Source: JAVBJN01 sp031546985 (lineage in GTDB: Bacteria; Bacteroidota; Bacteroidia; Chitinophagales; Chitinophagaceae). From it: a stretch of 40,548 nt of DNA. The stretch is taken from NCBI GenBank assembly GCA_031546985.1, contig JAVBJN010000010.1, positions 1 through 40,548 of the forward strand, written 5' to 3'. Positions 33,005 to 40,548 of this stretch are shown here, piece after piece. Made by a program: the position numbers and the translations under genes. Position 1 is the first letter of the stretch. Each line of letters opens with the position of its first letter. The notes under the pieces were generated by a model. It saw nothing but the letters and a program-made list of their open reading frames with translations, was not told the DNA's origin and did no database searches.

Positions 33005-34081
33005 TTATTTCATGCTGATTTGCTTCGCCTCAGCTTTGGCAGAATCTACTGGTGCAGCGGTTGGTGCAGCAGTTTCAGCTGCAGGAGCAGCGGCAGCTTG
33101 CTGGGCGCCAGGGCCGGTTTGCACATAGTAAGGTTTCATACCATGCATCCACTTATCGAACTCAGCCTTGTTTTCGTGTACGATAACCAGACCTCTCATA
33201 GAGTAGTGGCCACGGCCGCACATCTGATCGCAGGAGATTTCGTATACAAAGTTAGGGTTACCGGTAATGGTTTTCATTTCTTCGGTAGAAACGGTTGGTG
33301 TAAACCACATGGTGGTCATGATACCCGGTACCGCATCCATTTTCATACGGAAGTGTGCCAGACCCACATCGTGAATCACATCGCGCGAACCGATGATCAG
33401 TTTCACGGGTGTGCCTTTAATGAGGTGCAATTCATTCGCATGAACGTCATCCAGACCATTTTTATCGTCCCAGATCTGACCCAATTGGTTGTTCTGGTCG
33501 TTGGTCAGTTTATAGTCACGTTTACCAAAAGTGTTATCAGCACCTGGGTAACGCATGATCCAGTTAAATTGTTTACCCCAAACTTCTACCTGCATAGCGT
33601 TTTTAGGCGCTTCAGAAGTCATGTGCATCCAGTTTCTCAAACCAATGGCTACCAGAACGGTCATTGCCAGGGCAGGTACTACTGTCCACACCAGCTCCAG
33701 TTTGTTACTGTGCGGGAAATAGAAGGATTTACGGTTTTCCGTAGACTGGTAGCGGAACGCGAAGTATACCAGCAGGAATTGGGTGATCAGGAATACGATA
33801 CCGGTAATGATTACAGTAACCTTCAACATGGAGTCGAACTGCACACCGTGATCAGATGCAGATACCGGCAGCATTTTTGGCAACATGTATTGGTGGCAGT
33901 AGTATACACCGGCCATAAACAATACCCAGAATATGATGAAACTCCAGGCGTGCAATTTGTTATAGCGCGCCTTCGCTGCATCTTCACCGTTCAGTACGGT
34001 AACATACTCACTGGTCTTTGAAATCTGGTATAATACCACAAAAACCAGCAGCACCAGAAACAGTAACAAGAAACCTGACAT
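33005..34081 (-). CDS. coxB: Cytochrome c oxidase subunit II (CuA)
   Basis: This 358-residue protein has an extra N-terminal hydrophobic segment (3-20), two membrane helices (about 45-65 and 87-110) and a periplasmic cupredoxin domain. The CuA ligands are H237 (DVIHDVG), C284, C288, H292 and M295 in CDQMCGRGHYSM. The usual Glu between the cysteines (C-x-E-x-C) is Gln286 here. Aromatic-rich WTVVPALAM and the VWGKQFNWIMRYPG segment are typical. There is no fused cytochrome c domain; an Ala/Pro-rich tail of about 30 residues ends the protein. The probable electron donor is therefore the separate mono-heme protein ActE. Confidence 0.95.
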   Translation of the reverse strand: MSGFLLLFLVLLVFVVLYQISKTSEYVTVLNGEDAAKARYNKLHAWSFIIFWVLFMAGVYYCHQYMLPKMLPVSASDHGVQFDSMLKVTVIITGIVFLITQFLLVYFAFRYQSTENRKSFYFPHSNKLELVWTVVPALAMTVLVAIGLRNWMHMTSEAPKNAMQVEVWGKQFNWIMRYPGADNTFGKRDYKLTNDQNNQLGQIWDDKNGLDDVHANELHLIKGTPVKLIIGSRDVIHDVGLAHFRMKMDAVPGIMTTMWFTPTVSTEEMKTITGNPNFVYEISCDQMCGRGHYSMRGLVIVHENKAEFDKWMHGMKPYYVQTGPGAQQAAAAPAAETAAPTAAPVDSAKAEAKQISMK

Positions 34082-34139
34082 CTTATATATCTCTTAAAGT
34101 GTTGTAATCTAAATTTCTTTCTTAGGACTAATCCCGTGA

Positions 34140-35345
34140 TTAGCTCTGATGGATAATGGTTTCCTTCAGGAAAGGGTGGTTCTGAGGAACCAACGGTGCT
34201 TTCGCCAAAGTTCTGCCTACCAATATCATTATCAAGCCAATAAAGCCACAAGGAATACCCAGCTCAAACCAACTAAAGTGCCAGTTGTCTCCCATAGGTG
34301 AAGGCATCACCATCTGGTAAAAATCGATCCAGTGACCAAACAGGATAACTATAGCCATCAGGGTGATGGTAAAGTAGTTACGTTTAGCAGGTCTGGACAT
34401 CAGAATGAGCAACGGCAGCACAAAATTAATAATTAAGTCAGACCAGAAAAATATCTGATAAGGACCGTGCAAACGCGGTTTGAAATAAACGGTTTCTTCA
34501 GGGATATTCGCATACCAGATCAGCATAAACTGGCTGAACCAAAGGTAAGTCCAGAAAATACTGAATGCAAACATCAGTTTACCCAGATCGTGAATGTGCT
34601 CAGAACTTACGTGTTTGAGGTAGCCCTGGTTTTTCAGGAACAGTACAAACAGTGTAATCATTGCCATACCACTTACAAAAGAACTTGCAAATACATACCA
34701 GCTATACATGGTAGAATACCAGTGTGCATCAATGCTCATCAACCACAACCAGGGCGTTACAGAAGCCAGGGTAAGTGCAAAGCAGAAGATGAAACCTGCT
34801 GCCCAACGGTTGGTTAACCAATAAACTTTGGTTGACCCGTGTGGCATAGTATCTTGTTTCAGAGACAGTTGGCGCATTTTCCATCCGATGAAACCCCAGA
34901 AGAAAATGGTGATCACTGTCCACATGGTAAATACCTTAGGATTCAGGAAAGCAGATTTACCCAGCAGGATAGGATCATGTTTTACATGCTCTGTATCTAC
35001 CCAATGGTAAATTTCGTGTTGGTTACCAAACACCAGGCACATCATTACAACAAAGGCAATGATACCTAGTATCCATACGTTGGTAGCGATAGCCTCGGGC
35101 ACACGGCGCCAGGCCACGATCCAACCACCCTGACCCAGGGTACTGGCGGCAAGGATAAAAATGGAGGCAACGGAGATCAGCAGAAAGAATACACTGTTCT
35201 GGAGCAATACAGCCCAGAAACGGGTAACACTTTCATGATTGGTTGCTAGAGCGAAAATGCCCACAACTAAGGTCAGAAGACCTATCAACAGCAACACCAA
35301 ACTGGTATTTCTAAATTTAGCCGGCATTACAAATTGTTCTCTCAT
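34140..35345 (-). CDS. actF: Alternative complex III subunit ActF (NrfD-like quinol:cytochrome c oxidoreductase)
   Basis: This 401-residue polytopic protein has about ten membrane helices. Sequence blocks such as WLWLMSIDAHWYSTMYSWYVFASSFVSGMA, FWTYLWFSQFMLIWYANIPEETVYF and GHWIDFYQMVMPSP match ActF/quinol:cytochrome c oxidoreductase quinone-binding subunit 2 of Bacteroidota ACIII. It is homologous to ActC and is thought to fill the second membrane arm, with a less clear quinone role. It lies between actE and coxB, as in Flavobacterium ACIII-aa3 operons. The ATG is at 35345. Confidence 0.9.
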   Translation of the reverse strand: MREQFVMPAKFRNTSLVLLLIGLLTLVVGIFALATNHESVTRFWAVLLQNSVFFLLISVASIFILAASTLGQGGWIVAWRRVPEAIATNVWILGIIAFVVMMCLVFGNQHEIYHWVDTEHVKHDPILLGKSAFLNPKVFTMWTVITIFFWGFIGWKMRQLSLKQDTMPHGSTKVYWLTNRWAAGFIFCFALTLASVTPWLWLMSIDAHWYSTMYSWYVFASSFVSGMAMITLFVLFLKNQGYLKHVSSEHIHDLGKLMFAFSIFWTYLWFSQFMLIWYANIPEETVYFKPRLHGPYQIFFWSDLIINFVLPLLILMSRPAKRNYFTITLMAIVILFGHWIDFYQMVMPSPMGDNWHFSWFELGIPCGFIGLIMILVGRTLAKAPLVPQNHPFLKETIIHQS

Positions 35346-35379
35346 CAGCAGGGAGATTATATATCAGTTATTCAATCAA

Positions 35380-36054
35380 TTATTTCTTAACAGCAGAGTC
35401 AGTTTTTTCAGCCATAGCCATTGGCTTGGCAACAATAGCGATGGAATCTTTTCCACCGGCATTATTTTCACAACGGATAGCATAGGCTGCACCACCGTTT
35501 TCGGACTGAAACTTTTTAATATAAGCAACTACTTTCCAACGCTGTGCTTCATCCAGCTGGCTGGCGTAAGAGCCCATTACGTTTTTACCGTACATAATAG
35601 CATGGTATATCATACCAGCCGACATGTTAAGGTATTTGCTGTCTTTAAAGTTAGCCGGTGCAGCAGGGTATTTACCACTGGCATACAACGGGCCGTTACC
35701 ATCCAGCGCAGTACCATGACAGATACCACAGTAGATGTTAAATAAACGCTTTCCTTCTGCCACATCATCTTCGCAGATCGACATAGTAGGCATCAGCGTT
35801 TTTGCCGTAGTTGTATCGCCTTCCACCAGGTGGTTAGACAATTCCTGACCACGGGCCACCGTACCAGCTACAGGCTTACGTGAAGTAAGGCCATCAGCAA
35901 AGTTAGGGTTTGAAGTATAGGCATCGTAAGCTCTTGAATAGTTCATATCCGGAGCATACGTTCTGCCGGGATTTCTATGTTTACCTCCACCGCAGGATAC
36001 AACCGTACCCGCAGCAGCCAAGAAAAACAGACCGTATATGAATTTGCGTTTCAT
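35380..36054 (-). CDS. actE: Alternative complex III mono-heme cytochrome c subunit ActE
   Basis: This 224-residue lipoprotein has lipobox GTVVSC, with C21 as the lipid anchor. It has one heme c site, C109-G-I-C112-H113 (YCGICHGTALDGNG), with M160 in KNVMGSYA as the likely axial methionine. ActE passes electrons from ACIII to the CuA site of the oxidase in the supercomplex. ATG 36054 was taken instead of the TTG one codon upstream. The protein follows actD by 12 bp. Confidence 0.93.
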   Translation of the reverse strand: MKRKFIYGLFFLAAAGTVVSCGGGKHRNPGRTYAPDMNYSRAYDAYTSNPNFADGLTSRKPVAGTVARGQELSNHLVEGDTTTAKTLMPTMSICEDDVAEGKRLFNIYCGICHGTALDGNGPLYASGKYPAAPANFKDSKYLNMSAGMIYHAIMYGKNVMGSYASQLDEAQRWKVVAYIKKFQSENGGAAYAIRCENNAGGKDSIAIVAKPMAMAEKTDSAVKK

Positions 36055-36066
36055 CAACCAATTAAA

Positions 36067-36648
36067 TTAAGCAGTTTGAAATTTTGCGTCCTGATAATTC
36101 TCTTCCTCATCCCAGCGGCCAAACCACCAGCCATCTTCAGCAACCTGTACAGAGGTCTCCACGGTGCCTGTCGCTTTCAGAAAAGCTTCAACTTCTGCTT
36201 CGTTGTCGGTTACTTCAATCGTCATAACAAACAGATCGTCTGTCTGACGGGGGTGAAAAAGGTGTTTTTTTACACCAGGCATAATCTGGTTCAGGTAACA
36301 AAAGGTAAGTACCATACCTACTGCCGCAAATAAAACGGTCAGCTCAAACACAATAGGAATAAAAGCAGGTAATGCAAAGTGCGGTTTACCACCGAAGTTA
36401 ATAGGCCAGTCTTGTGTAAAGATCCAGCTCATAAAACCCAGAGCGGTACAGGTACCAGTGATACCGTAAATAAAACCGGCAACGTGCAGGTCGGTTTCCT
36501 TTTCGCCCAGCGCCTGGTCTAAACCATGCACGGGGAAAGGCGTATAAACGTCGTGTATCTTATGGCCGGATGAACGAACCTTCTTGATAGCAGGAAACAA
36601 TACTGCCTCATCATCATAACATCCGACAACAAATTTTTTAACTGCCAT
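36067..36648 (-). CDS. actD: Alternative complex III subunit ActD (DUF3341)
   Basis: This 193-residue protein has an N-terminal cytoplasmic alpha/beta part (VVGCYDDEAVLFPAIKKVRSSGHKIHDVYTPFPVHGLD), two membrane helices (about 75-95 and 115-135) and a C-terminal soluble segment. The pattern is that of DUF3341, the ActD subunit of ACIII. It is a structural subunit lacking cofactors. Its position between actC and actE is standard. The ATG is at 36648. Confidence 0.92.
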   Translation of the reverse strand: MAVKKFVVGCYDDEAVLFPAIKKVRSSGHKIHDVYTPFPVHGLDQALGEKETDLHVAGFIYGITGTCTALGFMSWIFTQDWPINFGGKPHFALPAFIPIVFELTVLFAAVGMVLTFCYLNQIMPGVKKHLFHPRQTDDLFVMTIEVTDNEAEVEAFLKATGTVETSVQVAEDGWWFGRWDEEENYQDAKFQTA

Positions 36649-36701
36649 AATAAGCGTTTATATCGAGTTAGTTGATAGTATCTTTTAAAATTAGCCTTCG
36701 A

Positions 36702-38138
36702 TTAGTGGTGCGCGTGAGATAATTGTTCGTGCATGAACTCTTCATTGCTCTGCTCTTCAATCTTAAGCATTTCCTGTTTGTAGTTTTCACCGGAAGTTTT
36801 CAGGATAAACTTGATCTCCGCAATAGCGATTACAGGGAAGTATTTCGCAAACAGGAAGAAGCAGGTAAAGAACAATCCGAAAGTACCCAGGTAGAAACCT
36901 AACTCCGGCCAGCTTGGGCTATAGTAACTCCAGCTTGATGGCAGGTAATCGCGGTGCAGGGTCATGATGATTACGAAACGCTCGAACCACATACCAATGT
37001 TTACGATAATACTCATGATAAAGGTAAACGGTACGTTACGACGCAGTTTCTTGAACCAGAAGAACTGAGGCGATACTACGTTACAGGTCATCATTGCCCA
37101 GTATGCCCACCAGTAAGGACCAACTACACGCAGGCTGAATGCCGCTTGCTCATACAATACGCCACTGTACCATGCCATGAACAGCTCGGTAAGGTAAGCC
37201 ACACCTACGATAGAACCGGTTAATACGATAACCTTGTTCATCGCTTCGAGGTGACCCAGGGTAATGTACTCTTCCAGGTTCAGTACACGACGGGTAATGA
37301 TCAGCAGGGTTTGCACCATGGCAAAACCAGAGAAGATCGCACCCGCAACGAAGTATGGAGGGAAGATGGTAGTATGCCATCCCGGAATAACAGAAGTAGC
37401 GAAGTCAAATGATACAATGGTGTGTACAGAAAGTACCAGTGGGGTACTCAAACCTGCCAGTACCAGTGACAATGCCTCGTGACGTTGCCAGTTTTTAGCA
37501 GAACCGGTCCAACCGAAAGAAGCTACACCATATGCCAGTTTACGGAATTTGGTTTTGGCACGGTCGCGCACTGTGGCGAAATCCGGAACCAGACCCGAAT
37601 ACCAGAACAATAATGATACGGTGAAATAAGTAGAGATCGCAAATACGTCCCACAGCAGTGGTGAGTCGAAGTTAGGCCATAACGGACCACGGGTGTTCGG
37701 GTAAGGCATTACGAATATCGCATCCCATACACGACCCATGTGCCAGATCGGGAACTGACCCGCGCACATTACCGCAAAGATGGTCATCGCTTCTGCCGCA
37801 CGGTTTACCCCGGTACGCCATCCCTGACGGAACAGCAACAGGATTGCCGAGATCAGTGTACCAGCGTGACCGATACCTACCCACCATACGAAGTTGGTAA
37901 TATCCCAACCCCAACCGATGGTTTTATTCAGATTCCAAACACCGGTACCCCAGTATACTTCCCAGATAACGGAAAATGCGCCAAAGCCCAGCAGGGAAAC
38001 GGAAAGGAAGAACGCAAAGTACCACAGCTTGGTGGGTTTTGCCTCAATGGGACTAACAATATCTTCAGTTATCTGATGATAACTCTTATTGCCGTCAACC
38101 AATGGTTCCCTTACGGAGGATTCATATTTCAAATGCAT
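36702..38138 (-). CDS. actC: Alternative complex III subunit ActC (NrfD/PsrC family)
   Basis: This 478-residue NrfD-family membrane protein has about ten helices. Conserved blocks include IGHAGTLISAILLLFRQGWRTGVNRAAEAMTIFAV, FDFATSVIPGWHTTIFPPYFVAGAIFSG, YITLGHLEAMNKVIVLTGSI and FWFKKLRRNVPFTFIMSIIVNIGMWFERFVIIM. It is the main quinol-binding membrane subunit, with His and Asp residues near the periplasmic side. ActB sits on top and the helices are thought to conduct protons. It follows actB by 51 bp. The ATG is at 38138. Confidence 0.94.
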   Translation of the reverse strand: MHLKYESSVREPLVDGNKSYHQITEDIVSPIEAKPTKLWYFAFFLSVSLLGFGAFSVIWEVYWGTGVWNLNKTIGWGWDITNFVWWVGIGHAGTLISAILLLFRQGWRTGVNRAAEAMTIFAVMCAGQFPIWHMGRVWDAIFVMPYPNTRGPLWPNFDSPLLWDVFAISTYFTVSLLFWYSGLVPDFATVRDRAKTKFRKLAYGVASFGWTGSAKNWQRHEALSLVLAGLSTPLVLSVHTIVSFDFATSVIPGWHTTIFPPYFVAGAIFSGFAMVQTLLIITRRVLNLEEYITLGHLEAMNKVIVLTGSIVGVAYLTELFMAWYSGVLYEQAAFSLRVVGPYWWAYWAMMTCNVVSPQFFWFKKLRRNVPFTFIMSIIVNIGMWFERFVIIMTLHRDYLPSSWSYYSPSWPELGFYLGTFGLFFTCFFLFAKYFPVIAIAEIKFILKTSGENYKQEMLKIEEQSNEEFMHEQLSHAHH

Positions 38139-38189
38139 ATCTCTGAATTGTCTGAATTATTCAATTATAGTTACAAATGCGATCAACAA

Positions 38190-40548
38190 TTATGCATGAG
38201 CTTTTTCTTCGTGCTTGGCTTCCGCTCCATGCTCTGCACCGTGTCCTTGGTTGGAACGGTCGTTGGCAATATGATCGGTGTTGCGCACTTTTGCCAGATA
38301 GTTGATGTTGGGCAGTACGTGGATTTGCTCCAGTACATAGAACACACGCTCTTTCTGCTCTTCGTTTCTTACTTTATACAGCTCACTATTTTTATCGTTG
38401 ATGTTACCGAACACGATAGCATCCGTACCGCAAGCCTGCTGACAAGCAACTTTTACATCGCTATCCTGCAGCGGACGGTTTTCTTTCTTCGCATTCAGTT
38501 TACCTTCTTGCAGGCGTTGTACGCAGAAAGAACATTTTTCCATTACACCACGGCTACGAACCACTACATCGGGGTTCAGTACCATGCGGGTAAGGTTATC
38601 GTTGATATCGTCGCGGCGACCGTCTTCGTATGAGTTATCTGCGAAAGAATCTGCACCGTTCCAGTCACGCCAGTTGAAACGACGTACTTTGAAAGGACAG
38701 TTGTTCGCACAATAACGGGTACCGATACAACGGTTATATGCCATTTGGTTAATGCCTTCGTTGCTGTGGTTGGTCGCGTTTACCGGACAAACGTTTTCGC
38801 AAGGAGCGTTATCGCAGTGCTGGCACAGCATAGGCTGGAACACTGTTTCGATGCTGTCTGCATCTTCAGGGTTACCACTGAAGTAACGGTCGATACGCAA
38901 CCAGTGCATTTCGTGCGCCTTCATTACCTGCTCTTTACCAACAACAGATACGTTGTTTTCTGCCTGGCAAGCGATAGCACAAGCACCGCAACCATGACAA
39001 AGGTTCAGGTCAATGCTCATTCCCCATTTGGCTCCTACAGCCTCATAGTTAGGGTACAGTGTACCGTGCTTACGGTAATCTTCTTCCCAGTTTTTGCCGT
39101 TGGCCAGTGCCGCCGCTGCAGCTGCAGCATGTGCGTCTTCGCCGCCGTGAGCAGCCTCAGCGCCATGTGCGCCACCATGTTCTGCTTCAGAACCGGCAGC
39201 TGCCCAATCGCGGGTATAAGGCTCAAATTCTTCCATACGCTCGTTAACCAGCGCGTTAGGATCTTTCTGGAAGCTGGCGAGGGTAAATTCACGCATGATA
39301 TGGTGACGACCTTCGTAGCTGCTGTGCGTCTGGGTTTGAGCCAGCGCATATGTTTTATCTGTAGCTTTTACTTCTGCCTTAGCGTCGTAACGGAAAGAGT
39401 TGGTATTGGCATCAAAAGAAACGAAAGGATAAACATTCACACCCAAATCGGCTGCTGCACGACCTGCGGCTTTACCACGGCCATAACCTACGGCCACAGC
39501 TACCACATCGTTGTGCATACCTGGCACTACCATTACAGGCAGTTCCATCGTCACACCGTTTACAGTGATGGCGAATATTTTCTTATTAGGATCTACTTCG
39601 TTCAGATCGGTCAGCTCTGCACCCATGCTCTTAGCGGTTACAGGCGACATCATCACGTAGTTGTCCCAGGTAGTGCGGGTAATAGGGTCAGGCATTTCCT
39701 GCAACCAGGGGTTGTTACTCCATACACCACCCTGACCAATAGCTACTTTCTGGTAGATAACGATTTCCATACCGTTACCGCCTTTGGCAGCGGTAGCAGC
39801 AATAGCACCAGCTACGTTACCGGCAAAGGATGCACCGGCCATAGCAGGAGCAGCAGGCTCGATAACACCATCCTGAAGCGCCTTATCAAAGTTGCTCAGG
39901 CTACCCAGTTTAGCAGTCCAGTATTGTTTGAAATAGTCACCGTAAGTGGTGGTGCTTCCGCTCCAGCCCAGCAGTGAATCCTGGAAGGCACGGGTTTTGA
40001 ACAGCGGAGCGATGGTAGGCTGAATGAAACTGATATAACCTGCTTTAGGTTCAGCATCACCCCAGCTTTCCAGCCAATGGTTATCTGGCGCTACGAATTT
40101 GCACTTTTCAGTGGTTTCGTCTGTACGGTCAGCGAAAGAAACAGTTACTTTCACTTTACCCAGCGCATCGGCAAATGCTTTGCCGTTATAGTAATCGTAA
40201 ACAGGGTTCACACCGTGCATCAGCAGGGCGCCGATACGGCCAGCCTGCATATCTGCAACCAGTTGTTGCATCTCAGCATCTACACCCGTTTTATAGTTGA
40301 GGGTAGCAGCCCAGTTGATGGTAGAGCCGTTAGCGCCGATAACAGTGTTAATAGCATTTACGATAACCTGTACGTTAGGATCGTTGGAACCGGAAACTAC
40401 CAGACCTGCGCCTTGGTTGGCTTTCAGATCAGCGGCAGCTTTGGTGATAGCCTCGTTCAGCTTTTTGCTGGCGAAGGCTGGAGCAGTACCGTTCAGCGCG
40501 TTATACAACGCAGCGGCAACAGCACCGTATTCAGAAGGCTTGCAGGTA
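38190..40548 (-). CDS. actB: Alternative complex III subunit ActB (molybdopterin-like/Fe-S), 5' end off window
   Basis: The frame runs off the right edge, so the N terminus is missing; about 785 residues are seen. The first roughly 420 visible residues are a molybdopterin-oxidoreductase-like domain, which in ACIII binds no molybdenum cofactor. An Ala/His/Glu-rich linker follows, then a ferredoxin-like domain with four cysteine groups: LCHGCGACAIAC, LCQHCDNAPCENVCP, RCIGTRYCANNCP, and KCSFC with ACQQAC. In the family this corresponds to three [4Fe-4S] clusters and one [3Fe-4S] cluster carrying electrons from quinol to the heme subunits. The C-terminal tail is again His/Ala/Glu-rich. ActA, the multiheme subunit, is expected upstream outside the window. 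Confidence 0.95.
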   Translation of the reverse strand, partial: TCKPSEYGAVAAALYNALNGTAPAFASKKLNEAITKAAADLKANQGAGLVVSGSNDPNVQVIVNAINTVIGANGSTINWAATLNYKTGVDAEMQQLVADMQAGRIGALLMHGVNPVYDYYNGKAFADALGKVKVTVSFADRTDETTEKCKFVAPDNHWLESWGDAEPKAGYISFIQPTIAPLFKTRAFQDSLLGWSGSTTTYGDYFKQYWTAKLGSLSNFDKALQDGVIEPAAPAMAGASFAGNVAGAIAATAAKGGNGMEIVIYQKVAIGQGGVWSNNPWLQEMPDPITRTTWDNYVMMSPVTAKSMGAELTDLNEVDPNKKIFAITVNGVTMELPVMVVPGMHNDVVAVAVGYGRGKAAGRAAADLGVNVYPFVSFDANTNSFRYDAKAEVKATDKTYALAQTQTHSSYEGRHHIMREFTLASFQKDPNALVNERMEEFEPYTRDWAAAGSEAEHGGAHGAEAAHGGEDAHAAAAAAALANGKNWEEDYRKHGTLYPNYEAVGAKWGMSIDLNLCHGCGACAIACQAENNVSVVGKEQVMKAHEMHWLRIDRYFSGNPEDADSIETVFQPMLCQHCDNAPCENVCPVNATNHSNEGINQMAYNRCIGTRYCANNCPFKVRRFNWRDWNGADSFADNSYEDGRRDDINDNLTRMVLNPDVVVRSRGVMEKCSFCVQRLQEGKLNAKKENRPLQDSDVKVACQQACGTDAIVFGNINDKNSELYKVRNEEQKERVFYVLEQIHVLPNINYLAKVRNTDHIANDRSNQGHGAEHGAEAKHEEKAHA

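Noticed and set aside
33020..34021. 333-aa plus-strand open frame antisense to coxB
   Set aside because: It mirrors the coxB coding sequence with a His/Val/Arg-rich translation and no domain.
38745..39977. 410-aa plus-strand open frame antisense to actB
   Set aside because: It is antisense to a well-supported Fe-S/molybdopterin-like protein, rich in Cys, His, Phe and Val as expected of a shadow, with no recognisable domain.

Overview
The window looks like a chromosomal segment of a Bacteroidota bacterium, most likely of the Chitinophagaceae or a close relative. This rests on gene content read from the translations. There are type IX secretion (T9SS) sorting domains, lipoproteins with an acidic-rich export signal after the lipid cysteine, an alternative complex III plus aa3 oxidase gene order typical of the phylum, a DUF3341 (ActD) subunit, and TAnnTTTG-like promoter boxes with few Shine-Dalgarno sequences. 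No rRNA, tRNA, transposase, integrase or CRISPR array was seen. The genus cannot be named from the sequence alone.

Layout. 1-1385 (-): a T9SS-exported choice-of-anchor A surface protein, cut by the window edge. 1671-5457 (+): a TIGR02757 protein, a small unknown protein, a fumarylacetoacetase-family hydrolase and a flavin reductase. The last two are separated by a roughly 650-bp cassette holding a four-helix-bundle (23S rRNA IVP/Avd-like) gene between inverted AATTCG-type repeat arrays. 5527-13591: two paralogous polytopic membrane proteins, probably GT-C-like, each next to a polyprenyl-phosphate-type GT2 glycosyltransferase, on either side of lysS. An orphan T9SS tail lies just upstream of lysS. 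13719-18109 (-): an M16 peptidase, an ArsC-family protein and an aldo/keto reductase. 18312-24487 (-): a surface lipoprotein gene, then a tightly packed envelope operon read as O-antigen ligase, GT2, LON-domain protein, coaX, outer-membrane beta-barrel and lptC. 24576-26904 (+): meaB and an ArnT-like GT39, nearly contiguous. 26901-40548 (-): a respiratory operon actB (partial), actC, actD, actE, actF, coxB, coxA, ctaB, two subunit III genes, subunit IV, SCO, DUF420 and a 73-aa CxxC membrane protein.

How the genes work together. The respiratory operon encodes quinol oxidation by alternative complex III, transfer through the mono-heme ActE to the CuA site of CoxB, and oxygen reduction by CoxA. 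CtaB, SCO and DUF420 supply heme and copper assembly. The lptC/ligase/GT2 operon and the GT-C-like/GT2 pairs point to lipopolysaccharide or other surface-glycan assembly. The best candidates for undescribed biology are the repeat-flanked four-helix-bundle cassette, the paralogous MNYPFG/FTDN membrane-protein plus GT2 modules, the small CxxC protein ending the cox operon, and the intrinsic terminator of that operon lying inside the coding end of the convergent GT39 gene.
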